In this document: positions 50,201-63,085 of the stretch, piece after piece
How positions within the stretch are numbered: position 1 is the stretch's first letter
How the letters are laid out: every line of letters begins with the position of its first letter
NCBI GenBank assembly: GCA_040954595.2
Contig: JBECUI020000029.1
Location: forward strand, 186,001 to 250,000
DNA from: Balanoglossus misakiensis
Lineage: Eukaryota; Hemichordata
DNA length: 64,000 bases
Direction of reading: 5' to 3'
The notes under the pieces: model-generated
The model's database searches: none
The model's input: the letters and a program-made list of their open reading frames with translations, nothing else
Told to the model about the DNA's origin: nothing
Position numbers and translations under genes: made by a program

Positions 50201-53200
50201 GAAATGGAGAAAGTACCTTATATTTTCTGTAAAATAGACATTTAATTGGCAAGCCGTCCTGCATCAATTATTAATTGTGTACATGCACTAAAGCGCCCTC
50301 ACTGCTGGGTGTGTTGTATGGTCTTTAACCCTGTTTCAAATTAGAGTACTTTCTGCAATTTCAAGACAGATCTTACGTGCCATTGGAGAGCTCCATTGAC
50401 TGGTCATTCATACTGTTTTCATTCATTCATTGCGGCATCAATATATTTTATCTATTCTAGCCAAAGAGCTTGGCACCTGTTGAAATGAACTCATCTGCTG
50501 TGGGCCAGTTTATTGGTGGCAGTTGAGCTGAGGAGAGCACCTTCCTTCCCGGCACGCCACCAAGTAAAGTTCCACGCCGCCCACCACAGATGCCAGCATT
50601 CATTCATGCGAGTGAGTGTAATTGCAAATTTGCCTATTCTAGATTCTTACGTGCCATTGGAGAGCTCCATTGACTGGTCATTCATACTGTTTTCATTCAT
50701 TCATTGCGGCATCAATATATTTTATCTATTCTAGCCAAAGAGCTTGGCACCTGTTGAAATGAACTCATCTGCTGTGGGCCAGTTTATTGGTGGCAGTTGA
50801 GCTGAGGAGAGCACCTTCCTTCCCGGCACGCCACCAAGTAAAGTTCCACGCCGCCCACCACAGATGCCAGCATTCATTCATGCGAGTGAGTGTAATTGCA
50901 AATTTGCCTATTCTAGAATCTTACGTGCCATTGGAGAGCTCCATTGACTGGTCATTCATACTGTTTTCATTCATTCATTGCGGCATCAATATATTTTATC
51001 TATTCTAGCCAAAGAGCTTGGCACCTGTTGAAATGAACTCATCTGCTGTGGGCCAGTTTATTGGTGGCAGTTGAGCTGAGGAGAGCACCTTCCTTCCCGG
51101 CACGCCACCAAGTAAAGTTCCACGCCGCCCACCACAGATGCCAGCATTCATTCATGCGAGTGAGTGTAATTGCAAATTTGCCTATTCTAGATCTGTAATG
51201 GAAATGGAGAAAGTACCTTATATTTTCTGTAAAATAGACATTTAATTGGCAAGCCGTCCTGCATCAATTATTAATTGTGTACATGCACTAAAGCGCCCTC
51301 ACTGCTGGGTGTGTTGTATGGTCTTTAACCCTGTTTCAAATTAGAGTACTTTCTGCAATTTCAAGACAGATCTTACGTGCCATTGGAGAGCTCCATTGAC
51401 TGGTCATTCATACTGTTTTCATTCATTCATTGCGGCATCAATATATTTTATCTATTCTAGCCAAAGAGCTTGGCACCTGTTGAAATGAACTCATCTGCTG
51501 TGGGCCAGTTTATTGGTGGCAGTTGAGCTGAGGAGAGCACCTTCCTTCCCGGCACGCCACCAAGTAAAGTTCCACGCCGCCCACCACAGATGCCAGCATT
51601 CATTCATGCGAGTGAGTGTAATTGCAAATTTGCCTATTCTAGATCTGTAATGGAAATGGAGAAAGTACCTTATATTTTCTGTAAAATAGACATTTAATTG
51701 GCAAGCCGTCCTGCATCAATTATTAATTGTGTACATGCACTAAAGCGCCCTCACTGCTGGGTGTGTTGTATGGTCTTTAACCCTGTTTCAAATTAGAGTA
51801 CTTTCTGCAATTTCAAGACAGATCTTACGTGCCATTGGAGAGCTCCATTGACTGGTCATTCATACTGTTTTCATTCATTCATTGCGGCATCAATATATTT
51901 TATCTATTCTAGCCAAAGAGCTTGGCACCTGTTGAAATGAACTCATCTGCTGTGGGCCAGTTTATTGGTGGCAGTTGAGCTGAGGAGAGCACCTTCCTTC
52001 CCGGCACGCCACCAAGTAAAGTTCCACGCCGCCCACCACAGATGCCAGCATTCATTCATGCGAGTGAGTGTAATTGCAAATTTGCCTATTCTAGATCTGT
52101 AATGGAAATGGAGAAAGTACCTTATATTTTCTGTAAAATAGACATTTAATTGGCAAGCCGTCCTGCATCAATTATTAATTGTGTACATGCACTAAAGCGC
52201 CCTCACTGCTGGGTGTGTTGTATGGTCTTTAACCCTGTTTCAAATTAGAGTACTTTCTGCAATTTCAAGACAGATCTTACGTGCCATTGGAGAGCTCCAT
52301 TGACTGGTCATTCATACTGTTTTCATTCATTCATTGCGGCATCAATATATTTTATCTATTCTAGCCAAAGAGCTTGGCACCTGTTGAAATGAACTCATCT
52401 GCTGTGGGCCAGTTTATTGGTGGCAGTTGAGCTGAGGAGAGCACCTTCCTTCCCGGCACGCCACCAAGTAAAGTTCCACGCCGCCCACCACAGATGCCAG
52501 CATTCATTCATGCGAGTGAGTGTAATTGCAAATTTGCCTATTCTAGATCTGTAATGGAAATGGAGAAAGTACCTTATATTTTCTGTAAAATAGACATTTA
52601 ATTGGCAAGCCGTCCTGCATCAATTATTAATTGTGTACATGCACTAAAGCGCCCTCACTGCTGGGTGTGTTGTATGGTCTTTAACCCTGTTTCAAATTAG
52701 AGTACTTTCTGCAATTTCAAGACAGATCTTACGTGCCATTGGAGAGCTCCATTGACTGGTCATTCATACTGTTTTCATTCATTCATTGCGGCATCAATAT
52801 ATTTTATCTATTCTAGCCAAAGAGCTTGGCACCTGTTGAAATGAACTCATCTGCTGTGGGCCAGTTTATTGGTGGCAGTTGAGCTGAGGAGAGCACCTTC
52901 CTTCCCGGCACGCCACCAAGTAAAGTTCCACGCCGCCCACCACAGATGCCAGCATTCATTCATGCGAGTGAGTGTAATTGCAAATTTGCCTATTCTAGAT
53001 CTGTAATGGAAATGGAGAAAGTACCTTATATTTTCTGTAAAATAGACATTTAATTGGCAAGCCGTCCTGCATCAATTATTAATTGTGTACATGCACTAAA
53101 GCGCCCTCACTGCTGGGTGTGTTGTATGGTCTTTAACCCTGTTTCAAATTAGAGTACTTTCTGCAATTTCAAGACAGATCTTACGTGCCATTGGAGAGCT

Positions 53201-54499
53201 CCATTGACTGGTCATTCATACTGTTTTCATTCATTCATTGCGGCATCAATATATTTTATCTATTCTAGCCAAAGAGCTTGGCACCTGTTGAAATGAACTC
53301 ATCTGCTGTGGGCCAGTTTATTGGTGGCAGTTGAGCTGAGGAGAGCACCTTCCTTCCCGGCACGCCACCAAGTAAAGTTCCACGCCGCCCACCACAGATG
53401 CCAGCATTCATTCATGCGAGTGAGTGTAATTGCAAATTTGCCTATTCTAGATCTGTAATGGAAATGGAGAAAGTACCTTATATTTTCTGTAAAATAGACA
53501 TTTAATTGGCAAGCCGTCCTGCATCAATTATTAATTGTGTACATGCACTAAAGCGCCCTCACTGCTGGGTGTGTTGTATGGTCTTTAACCCTGTTTCAAA
53601 TTAGAGTACTTTCTGCAATTTCAAGACAGATCTTACGTGCCATTGGAGAGCTCCATTGACTGGTCATTCATACTGTTTTCATTCATTCATTGCGGCATCA
53701 ATATATTTTATCTATTCTAGCCAAAGAGCTTGGCACCTGTTGAAATGAACTCATCTGCTGTGGGCCAGTTTATTGGTGGCAGTTGAGCTGAGGAGAGCAC
53801 CTTCTTTCCCGGCACGCCACCAAGTAAAGTTCCACGCCGCCCACCACAGATGCCAGCATTCATTCATGCGAGTGAGTGTAATTGCAAATTTGCCTATTTA
53901 CGTGCCATTGGAGAGCTCCATTGACTGGTCATTCATACTGTTTTCATTCATTCATTGCGGCATCAATATATTTTATCTATTCTAGCCAAAGAGCTTGGCA
54001 CCTGTTGAAATGAACTCATCTGCTGTGGGCCAGTTTATTGGTGGCAGTTGAGCTGAGGAGAGCACCTTCCTTCCCGGCACGCCACCAAGTAAAGTTCCAC
54101 GCCGCCCACCACAGATGCCAGCATTCATTCATGCGAGTGAGTGTAATTGCAAATTTGCCTATTCTAGATCTGTAATGGAAATGGAGAAAGTACCTTATAT
54201 TTTCTGTAAAATAGACATTTAATTGGCAAGCCGTCCTGCATCAATTATTAATTGTGTACATGCACTAAAGCGCCCTCACTGCTGGGTGTGTTGTATGGTC
54301 TTTAACCCTGTTTCAAATTAGAGTACTTTCTGCAATTTCAAGACAGATCTTACGTGCCATTGGAGAGCTCCATTGACTGGTCATTCATACTGTTTTCATT
54401 CATTCATTGCGGCATCAATATATTTTATCTATTCTAGCCAAAGAGCTTGGCACCTGTTGAAATGAACTCATCTGCTGTGGGCCAGTTTATTGGTGGCAG
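47257..54499 (+). repeat. Higher-order repeat 6, canonical 7243 bp
   Basis: Same order as repeats 1 and 4, with both slot 6 and slot 7 markers. Confidence 0.93.
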
Positions 54500-57400
54500 T
54501 TGAGCTGAGGAGAGCACCTTCCTTCCCGGCACGCCACCAAGTAAAGTTCCACGCCGCCCACCACAGATGCCAGCATTCATTCATGCGAGTGAGTGTAATT
54601 GCAAATTTGCCTATTCTAGAATTCTTACGTGCCATTGGAGAGCTCCATTGACTGGTCATTCATACTGTTTTCATTCATTCATTGCGGCATCAATATATTT
54701 TATCTATTCTAGCCAAAGAGCTTGGCACCTGTTGAAATGAACTCATCTGCTGTGGGCCAGTTTATTGGTGGCAGTTGAGCTGAGGAGAGCACCTTCCTTC
54801 CCGGCACGCCACCAAGTAAAGTTCCACGCCGCCCACCACAGATGCCAGCATTCATTCATGCGAGTGAGTGTAATTGCAAATTTGCCTATTCTAGATCTGT
54901 AATGGAAATGGAGAAAGTACCTTATATTTTCTGTAAAATAGACATTTAATTGGCAAGCCGTCCTGCATCAATTATTAATTGTGTACATGCACTAAAGCGC
55001 CCTCACTGCTGGGTGTGTTGTATGGTCTTTAACCCTGTTTCAAATTAGAGTACTTTCTGCAATTTCAAGACAGATCTTACGTGCCATTGGAGAGCTCCAT
55101 TGACTGGTCATTCATACTGTTTTCATTCATTCATTGCGGCATCAATATATTTTATCTATTCTAGCCAAAGAGCTTGGCACCTGTTGAAATGAACTCATCT
55201 GCTGTGGGCCAGTTTATTGGTGGCAGTTGAGCTGAGGAGAGCACCTTCTTTCCCGGCACGCCACCAAGTAAAGTTCCACGCCGCCCACCACAGATGCCAG
55301 CATTCATTCATGCGAGTGAGTGTAATTGCAAATTTGCCTATTCTAGAATCTTACGTGCCATTGGAGAGCTCCATTGACTGGTCATTCATACTGTTTTCAT
55401 TCATTCATTGCGGCATCAATATATTTTATCTATTCTAGCCAAAGAGCTTGGCACCTGTTGAAATGAACTCATCTGCTGTGGGCCAGTTTATTGGTGGCAG
55501 TTGAGCTGAGGAGAGCACCTTCTTTCCCGGCACGCCACCAAGTAAAGTTCCACGCCGCCCACCACAGATGCCAGCATTCATTCATGCGAGTGAGTGTAAT
55601 TGCAAATTTGCCTATTTACGTGCCATTGGAGAGCTCCATTGACTGGTCATTCATACTGTTTTCATTCATTCATTGCGGCATCAATATATTTTATCTATTC
55701 TAGCCAAAGAGCTTGGCACCTGTTGAAATGAACTCATCTGCTGTGGGCCAGTTTATTGGTGGCAGTTGAGCTGAGGAGAGCACCTTCCTTCCCGGCACGC
55801 CACCAAGTAAAGTTCCACGCCGCCCACCACAGATGCCAGCATTCATTCATGCGAGTGAGTGTAATTGCAAATTTGCCTATTCTAGATCTGTAATGGAAAT
55901 GGAGAAAGTACCTTATATTTTCTGTAAAATAGACATTTAATTGGCAAGCCGTCCTGCATCAATTATTAATTGTGTACATGCACTAAAGCGCCCTCACTGC
56001 TGGGTGTGTTGTATGGTCTTTAACCCTGTTTCAAATTAGAGTACTTTCTGCAATTTCAAGACAGATCTTACGTGCCATTGGAGAGCTCCATTGACTGGTC
56101 ATTCATACTGTTTTCATTCATTCATTGCGGCATCAATATATTTTATCTATTCTAGCCAAAGAGCTTGGCACCTGTTGAAATGAACTCATCTGCTGTGGGC
56201 CAGTTTATTGGTGGCAGTTGAGCTGAGGAGAGCACCTTCTTTCCCGGCACGCCACCAAGTAAAGTTCCACGCCGCCCACCACAGATGCCAGCATTCATTC
56301 ATGCGAGTGAGTGTAATTGCAAATTTGCCTATTCTAGAATCTTACGTGCCATTGGAGAGCTCCATTGACTGGTCATTCATACTGTTTTCATTCATTCATT
56401 GCGGCATCAATATATTTTATCTATTCTAGCCAAAGAGCTTGGCACCTGTTGAAATGAACTCATCTGCTGTGGGCCAGTTTATTGGTGGCAGTTGAGCTGA
56501 GGAGAGCACCTTCTTTCCCGGCACGCCACCAAGTAAAGTTCCACGCCGCCCACCACAGATGCCAGCATTCATTCATGCGAGTGAGTGTAATTGCAAATTT
56601 GCCTATTCTAGAATCTTACGTGCCATTGGAGAGCTCCATTGACTGGTCATTCATACTGTTTTCATTCATTCATTGCGGCATCAATATATTTTATCTATTC
56701 TAGCCAAAGAGCTTGGCACCTGTTGAAATGAACTCATCTGCTGTGGGCCAGTTTATTGGTGGCAGTTGAGCTGAGGAGAGCACCTTCCTTCCCGGCACGC
56801 CACCAAGTAAAGTTCCACGCCGCCCACCACAGATGCCAGCATTCATTCATGCGAGTGAGTGTAATTGCAAATTTGCCTATTCTAGAATCTTACGTGCCAT
56901 TGGAGAGCTCCATTGACTGGTCATTCATACTGTTTTCATTCATTCATTGCGGCATCAATATATTTTATCTATTCTAGCCAAAGAGCTTGGCACCTGTTGA
57001 AATGAACTCATCTGCTGTGGGCCAGTTTATTGGTGGCAGTTGAGCTGAGGAGAGCACCTTCCTTCCCGGCACGCCACCAAGTAAAGTTCCACGCCGCCCA
57101 CCACAGATGCCAGCATTCATTCATGCGAGTGAGTGTAATTGCAAATTTGCCTATTCTAGAATCTTACGTGCCATTGGAGAGCTCCATTGACTGGTCATTC
57201 ATACTGTTTTCATTCATTCATTGCGGCATCAATATATTTTATCTATTCTAGCCGAAGAGCTTGGCACCTGTTGAAATGAACTCATCTGCTGTGGGCCAGT
57301 TTATTGGTGGCAGTTGAGCTGAGGAGAGCACCTTCCTTCCCGGCACGCCACCAAGTAAAGTTCCACGCCGCCCACCACAGATGCCAGCATTCATTCATGC

Positions 57401-60400
57401 GAGTGAGTGTAATTGCAAATTTGCCTATTCTAGATCTGTAATGGAAATGGAGAAAGTACCTTATATTTTCTGTAAAATAGACATTTAATTGGCAAGCCGT
57501 CCTGCATCAATTATTAATTGTGTACATGCACTAAAGCGCCCTCACTGCTGGGTGTGTTGTATGGTCTTTAACCCTGTTTCAAATTAGAGTACTTTCTGCA
57601 ATTTCAAGACAGATCTTACGTGCCATTGGAGAGCTCCATTGACTGGTCATTCATACTGTTTTCATTCATTCATTGCGGCATCAATATATTTTATCTATTC
57701 TAGCCAAAGAGCTTGGCACCTGTTGAAATGAACTCATCTGCTGTGGGCCAGTTTATTGGTGGCAGTTGAGCTGAGGAGAGCACCTTCCTTCCCGGCACGC
57801 CACCAAGTAAAGTTCCACGCCGCCCACCACAGATGCCAGCATTCATTCATGCGAGTGAGTGTAATTGCAAATTTGCCTATTCTAGATTCTTACGTGCCAT
57901 TGGAGAGCTCCATTGACTGGTCATTCATACTGTTTTCATTCATTCATTGCGGCATCAATATATTTTATCTATTCTAGCCAAAGAGCTTGGCACCTGTTGA
58001 AATGAACTCATCTGCTGTGGGCCAGTTTATTGGTGGCAGTTGAGCTGAGGAGAGCACCTTCCTTCCCGGCACGCCACCAAGTAAAGTTCCACGCCGCCCA
58101 CCACAGATGCCAGCATTCATTCATGCGAGTGAGTGTAATTGCAAATTTGCCTATTCTAGAATCTTACGTGCCATTGGAGAGCTCCATTGACTGGTCATTC
58201 ATACTGTTTTCATTCATTCATTGCGGCATCAATATATTTTATCTATTCTAGCCAAAGAGCTTGGCACCTGTTGAAATGAACTCATCTGCTGTGGGCCAGT
58301 TTATTGGTGGCAGTTGAGCTGAGGAGAGCACCTTCCTTCCCGGCACGCCACCAAGTAAAGTTCCACGCCGCCCACCACAGATGCCAGCATTCATTCATGC
58401 GAGTGAGTGTAATTGCAAATTTGCCTATTCTAGATCTGTAATGGAAATGGAGAAAGTACCTTATATTTTCTGTAAAATAGACATTTAATTGGCAAGCCGT
58501 CCTGCATCAATTATTAATTGTGTACATGCACTAAAGCGCCCTCACTGCTGGGTGTGTTGTATGGTCTTTAACCCTGTTTCAAATTAGAGTACTTTCTGCA
58601 ATTTCAAGACAGATCTTACGTGCCATTGGAGAGCTCCATTGACTGGTCATTCATACTGTTTTCATTCATTCATTGCGGCATCAATATATTTTATCTATTC
58701 TAGCCAAAGAGCTTGGCACCTGTTGAAATGAACTCATCTGCTGTGGGCCAGTTTATTGGTGGCAGTTGAGCTGAGGAGAGCACCTTCCTTCCCGGCACGC
58801 CACCAAGTAAAGTTCCACGCCGCCCACCACAGATGCCAGCATTCATTCATGCGAGTGAGTGTAATTGCAAATTTGCCTATTCTAGATCTGTAATGGAAAT
58901 GGAGAAAGTACCTTATATTTTCTGTAAAATAGACATTTAATTGGCAAGCCGTCCTGCATCAATTATTAATTGTGTACATGCACTAAAGCGCCCTCACTGC
59001 TGGGTGTGTTGTATGGTCTTTAACCCTGTTTCAAATTAGAGTACTTTCTGCAATTTCAAGACAGATCTTACGTGCCATTGGAGAGCTCCATTGACTGGTC
59101 ATTCATACTGTTTTCATTCATTCATTGCGGCATCAATATATTTTATCTATTCTAGCCAAAGAGCTTGGCACCTGTTGAAATGAACTCATCTGCTGTGGGC
59201 CAGTTTATTGGTGGCAGTTGAGCTGAGGAGAGCACCTTCCTTCCCGGCACGCCACCAAGTAAAGTTCCACGCCGCCCACCACAGATGCCAGCATTCATTC
59301 ATGCGAGTGAGTGTAATTGCAAATTTGCCTATTCTAGATCTGTAATGGAAATGGAGAAAGTACCTTATATTTTCTGTAAAATAGACATTTAATTGGCAAG
59401 CCGTCCTGCATCAATTATTAATTGTGTACATGCACTAAAGCGCCCTCACTGCTGGGTGTGTTGTATGGTCTTTAACCCTGTTTCAAATTAGAGTACTTTC
59501 TGCAATTTCAAGACAGATCTTACGTGCCATTGGAGAGCTCCATTGACTGGTCATTCATACTGTTTTCATTCATTCATTGCGGCATCAATATATTTTATCT
59601 ATTCTAGCCAAAGAGCTTGGCACCTGTTGAAATGAACTCATCTGCTGTGGGCCAGTTTATTGGTGGCAGTTGAGCTGAGGAGAGCACCTTCCTTCCCGGC
59701 ACGCCACCAAGTAAAGTTCCACGCCGCCCACCACAGATGCCAGCATTCATTCATGCGAGTGAGTGTAATTGCAAATTTGCCTATTCTAGATCTGTAATGG
59801 AAATGGAGAAAGTACCTTATATTTTCTGTAAAATAGACATTTAATTGGCAAGCCGTCCTGCATCAATTATTAATTGTGTACATGCACTAAAGCGCCCTCA
59901 CTGCTGGGTGTGTTGTATGGTCTTTAACCCTGTTTCAAATTAGAGTACTTTCTGCAATTTCAAGACAGATCTTACGTGCCATTGGAGAGCTCCATTGACT
60001 GGTCATTCATACTGTTTTCATTCATTCATTGCGGCATCAATATATTTTATCTATTCTAGCCAAAGAGCTTGGCACCTGTTGAAATGAACTCATCTGCTGT
60101 GGGCCAGTTTATTGGTGGCAGTTGAGCTGAGGAGAGCACCTTCCTTCCCGGCACGCCACCAAGTAAAGTTCCACGCCGCCCACCACAGATGCCAGCATTC
60201 ATTCATGCGAGTGAGTGTAATTGCAAATTTGCCTATTCTAGATCTGTAATGGAAATGGAGAAAGTACCTTATATTTTCTGTAAAATAGACATTTAATTGG
60301 CAAGCCGTCCTGCATCAATTATTAATTGTGTACATGCACTAAAGCGCCCTCACTGCTGGGTGTGTTGTATGGTCTTTAACCCTGTTTCAAATTAGAGTAC

Positions 60401-61742
60401 TTTCTGCAATTTCAAGACAGATCTTACGTGCCATTGGAGAGCTCCATTGACTGGTCATTCATACTGTTTTCATTCATTCATTGCGGCATCAATATATTTT
60501 ATCTATTCTAGCCAAAGAGCTTGGCACCTGTTGAAATGAACTCATCTGCTGTGGGCCAGTTTATTGGTGGCAGTTGAGCTGAGGAGAGCACCTTCCTTCC
60601 CGGCACGCCACCAAGTAAAGTTCCACGCCGCCCACCACAGATGCCAGCATTCATTCATGCGAGTGAGTGTAATTGCAAATTTGCCTATTCTAGATCTGTA
60701 ATGGAAATGGAGAAAGTACCTTATATTTTCTGTAAAATAGACATTTAATTGGCAAGCCGTCCTGCATCAATTATTAATTGTGTACATGCACTAAAGCGCC
60801 CTCACTGCTGGGTGTGTTGTATGGTCTTTAACCCTGTTTCAAATTAGAGTACTTTCTGCAATTTCAAGACAGATCTTACGTGCCATTGGAGAGCTCCATT
60901 GACTGGTCATTCATACTGTTTTCATTCATTCATTGCGGCATCAATATATTTTATCTATTCTAGCCAAAGAGCTTGGCACCTGTTGAAATGAACTCATCTG
61001 CTGTGGGCCAGTTTATTGGTGGCAGTTGAGCTGAGGAGAGCACCTTCTTTCCCGGCACGCCACCAAGTAAAGTTCCACGCCGCCCACCACAGATGCCAGC
61101 ATTCATTCATGCGAGTGAGTGTAATTGCAAATTTGCCTATTTACGTGCCATTGGAGAGCTCCATTGACTGGTCATTCATACTGTTTTCATTCATTCATTG
61201 CGGCATCAATATATTTTATCTATTCTAGCCAAAGAGCTTGGCACCTGTTGAAATGAACTCATCTGCTGTGGGCCAGTTTATTGGTGGCAGTTGAGCTGAG
61301 GAGAGCACCTTCCTTCCCGGCACGCCACCAAGTAAAGTTCCACGCCGCCCACCACAGATGCCAGCATTCATTCATGCGAGTGAGTGTAATTGCAAATTTG
61401 CCTATTCTAGATCTGTAATGGAAATGGAGAAAGTACCTTATATTTTCTGTAAAATAGACATTTAATTGGCAAGCCGTCCTGCATCAATTATTAATTGTGT
61501 ACATGCACTAAAGCGCCCTCACTGCTGGGTGTGTTGTATGGTCTTTAACCCTGTTTCAAATTAGAGTACTTTCTGCAATTTCAAGACAGATCTTACGTGC
61601 CATTGGAGAGCTCCATTGACTGGTCATTCATACTGTTTTCATTCATTCATTGCGGCATCAATATATTTTATCTATTCTAGCCAAAGAGCTTGGCACCTGT
61701 TGAAATGAACTCATCTGCTGTGGGCCAGTTTATTGGTGGCAG
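54500..61742 (+). repeat. Higher-order repeat 7, canonical 7243 bp
   Basis: Canonical 20-monomer order without the slot 6 and 7 markers. It is the last full repeat before the second gene module. Confidence 0.93.
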
Positions 61743-61796
61743 TTGAGCTGAGGAGAGCACCTTCCTTCCCGGCACGCCACCAAGTAAAGTTCCACG
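61743..61796 (+). repeat. Cut monomer at the array-module junction
   Basis: A monomer begins and stops after taaagttccacg, where gene-module sequence (tgcattcctgg) takes over. The cut is at the same base as in the left array (2740). The twelve bases are also found at the 902-bp duplication junction inside the module. Confidence 0.9.
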
Positions 61797-62183
61797 TGCA
61801 TTCCTGGCCCTGGTTTTATTTATGTTTACAGACAATATTGCATTTTTGTACAAGTATTTTAATCAACTATAAATTTTGAATGTGTCATTTACCTGAACCG
61901 GTCATGTTGACCAGAATGATACATTTCTGCCTTCACTCACCCTATAAATATGTGATTGAGACATAGGTCATTTGCATAAGCTAACATACCAGAAAGTAAG
62001 CATATCTGTTGTTTTCCCTGTGTCACTGCCATCAAAGTAAAAATTAGACGTTGTGTAGAGCAAACTCCAATTTTTTGTTCTCAATAAACATGGATGAATT
62101 ACATAGAATGTGTTTGTTGTTTACAGTCTTTAAATGACACATTAGATTATGCACTTTACAAAACGTTTCTGAGAAACAAGTGA
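61797..62183 (-). other. 3' flank of the truncated transposase copy (second module)
   Basis: No gene is seen. Equivalent to 2741-3127, with the minus-strand AATAAA at 61815-61820. Confidence 0.5.
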
Positions 62184-62678
62184 CTAACTAGTTTCTTTCC
62201 ACTGTGGCCAACGTGGTTCACTGTTTGTGTCAGAATCTCTCTGTTTTGCAAGGATTTTGAAATCATAGTGGTGACATGCATAGTGAAAATCAGCTACTTT
62301 CAAATGTCCGTCATGTTCATGCTGTAATTGAATTTTCAAAGCTGGGCTGGCGTGTTTTTTCTTATTTACATAAGTATCACACTTTATACATGTATCTTCA
62401 TGGGGTTTTTTGAGTCCCGTATTTAGGTCCTCTCTCACAATTTTACGAAATATCGTATAACTGACAGTTGTTCTTCCCAGAAGAGATTGGTTGGTTATGA
62501 ACTCTCGGTGTAACTGCGATATACTGTGGGCCGGCGCCAGGTACGGTTTAAATCGAGGATTCCTGCAGTAGTGAGATTCTACAATTCTGTGCCTGCGTAC
62601 GTGTTCAGTGATATCAGTCAGCAAATTTGGATTGAGTTTCCGACGATGCCCTTTGTGTCGGCCCCTTGCATCTGGCAT
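62184..62678 (-). pseudogene. Truncated transposase N-terminal half (second module)
   Basis: Encodes the same 164 residues as the fragment at 3128-3622, with no amino-acid change. It lacks the first 156 codons of the open frame of the full gene and has no evident promoter. Confidence 0.8.
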
Positions 62679-62698
62679 CAGACCAGTAAAGTTCCATG

Positions 62699-63085
62699 TG
62701 CATTCCTGGCCCTGGTTTTATTTATGTTTACAGACAATATTGCATTTTTGTACAAGTATTTTAATCAACTATAAATTTTGAATGTGTCATTTACCTGAAC
62801 CGGTCATGTTGACCAGAATGATACATTTCTGCCTTCACTCACCCTATAAATATGTGATTGAGACATAGGTCATTTGCATAAGCTAACATACCAGAAAGTA
62901 AGCATATCTGATGTTTTCCCTGTGTCACTGCCATCAAAGTAAAAATTAGACGTTGTGTAGAGCAAACTCCAATTTTTTGTTCTCAATAAACATGGATGAA
63001 TTACATAGAATGTGTTTGTTGTTTACAGTCTTTAAATGACACATTAGATTATGCACTTTACAAAACGTTTCTGAGAAACAAGTGA
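62699..63085 (-). other. 3' flank of the N-half gene (second module)
   Basis: No gene is seen. Equivalent to 3643-4029, with minus-strand AATAAA at 62717-62722. Confidence 0.5.

Larger units (their letters stand above)
2729..61784 (+). repeat. 59,056-bp macro-repeat unit (gene module plus satellite array)
   Basis: Sequence from 2729 onwards recurs from 61785 to the window end with a constant offset of 59,056 bp. Over the about 2.2 kb that can be compared I see only three substitutions: 2732 c to 61788 a, 4381 c to 63437 t, and 4788 g to 63844 t. Each module is preceded by satellite cut at the same base, so the unit is module plus array. The arrays before the two modules differ in monomer type and in the foldback insertion, so this is not a trivial copy of one assembly segment. 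Whether the second module is complete cannot be seen here. Confidence 0.85.

Noticed and set aside
13439-54659. Repeated 63-codon minus-strand frames in D monomers
   Set aside because: Open only in the AGAATTCT form of the repeat, with no recognisable protein; a by-product of the repeat.
14188-61228. Many repeated 70-73-codon open frames in short monomers
   Set aside because: They begin at TTG, exist only because the block is missing, end in repeat sequence and show no coding signature. The frame does not match the possible exon in the diverged monomer.
1-61796. CRISPR-like regular repeats
   Set aside because: Units are 265-452 bp and contiguous, without short repeats and unique spacers, in a eukaryotic sequence.
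10900-61796. Centromeric satellite with CENP-B box
   Set aside because: No match to the CENP-B box core was seen in the monomer. Centromere location stays possible but unsupported.
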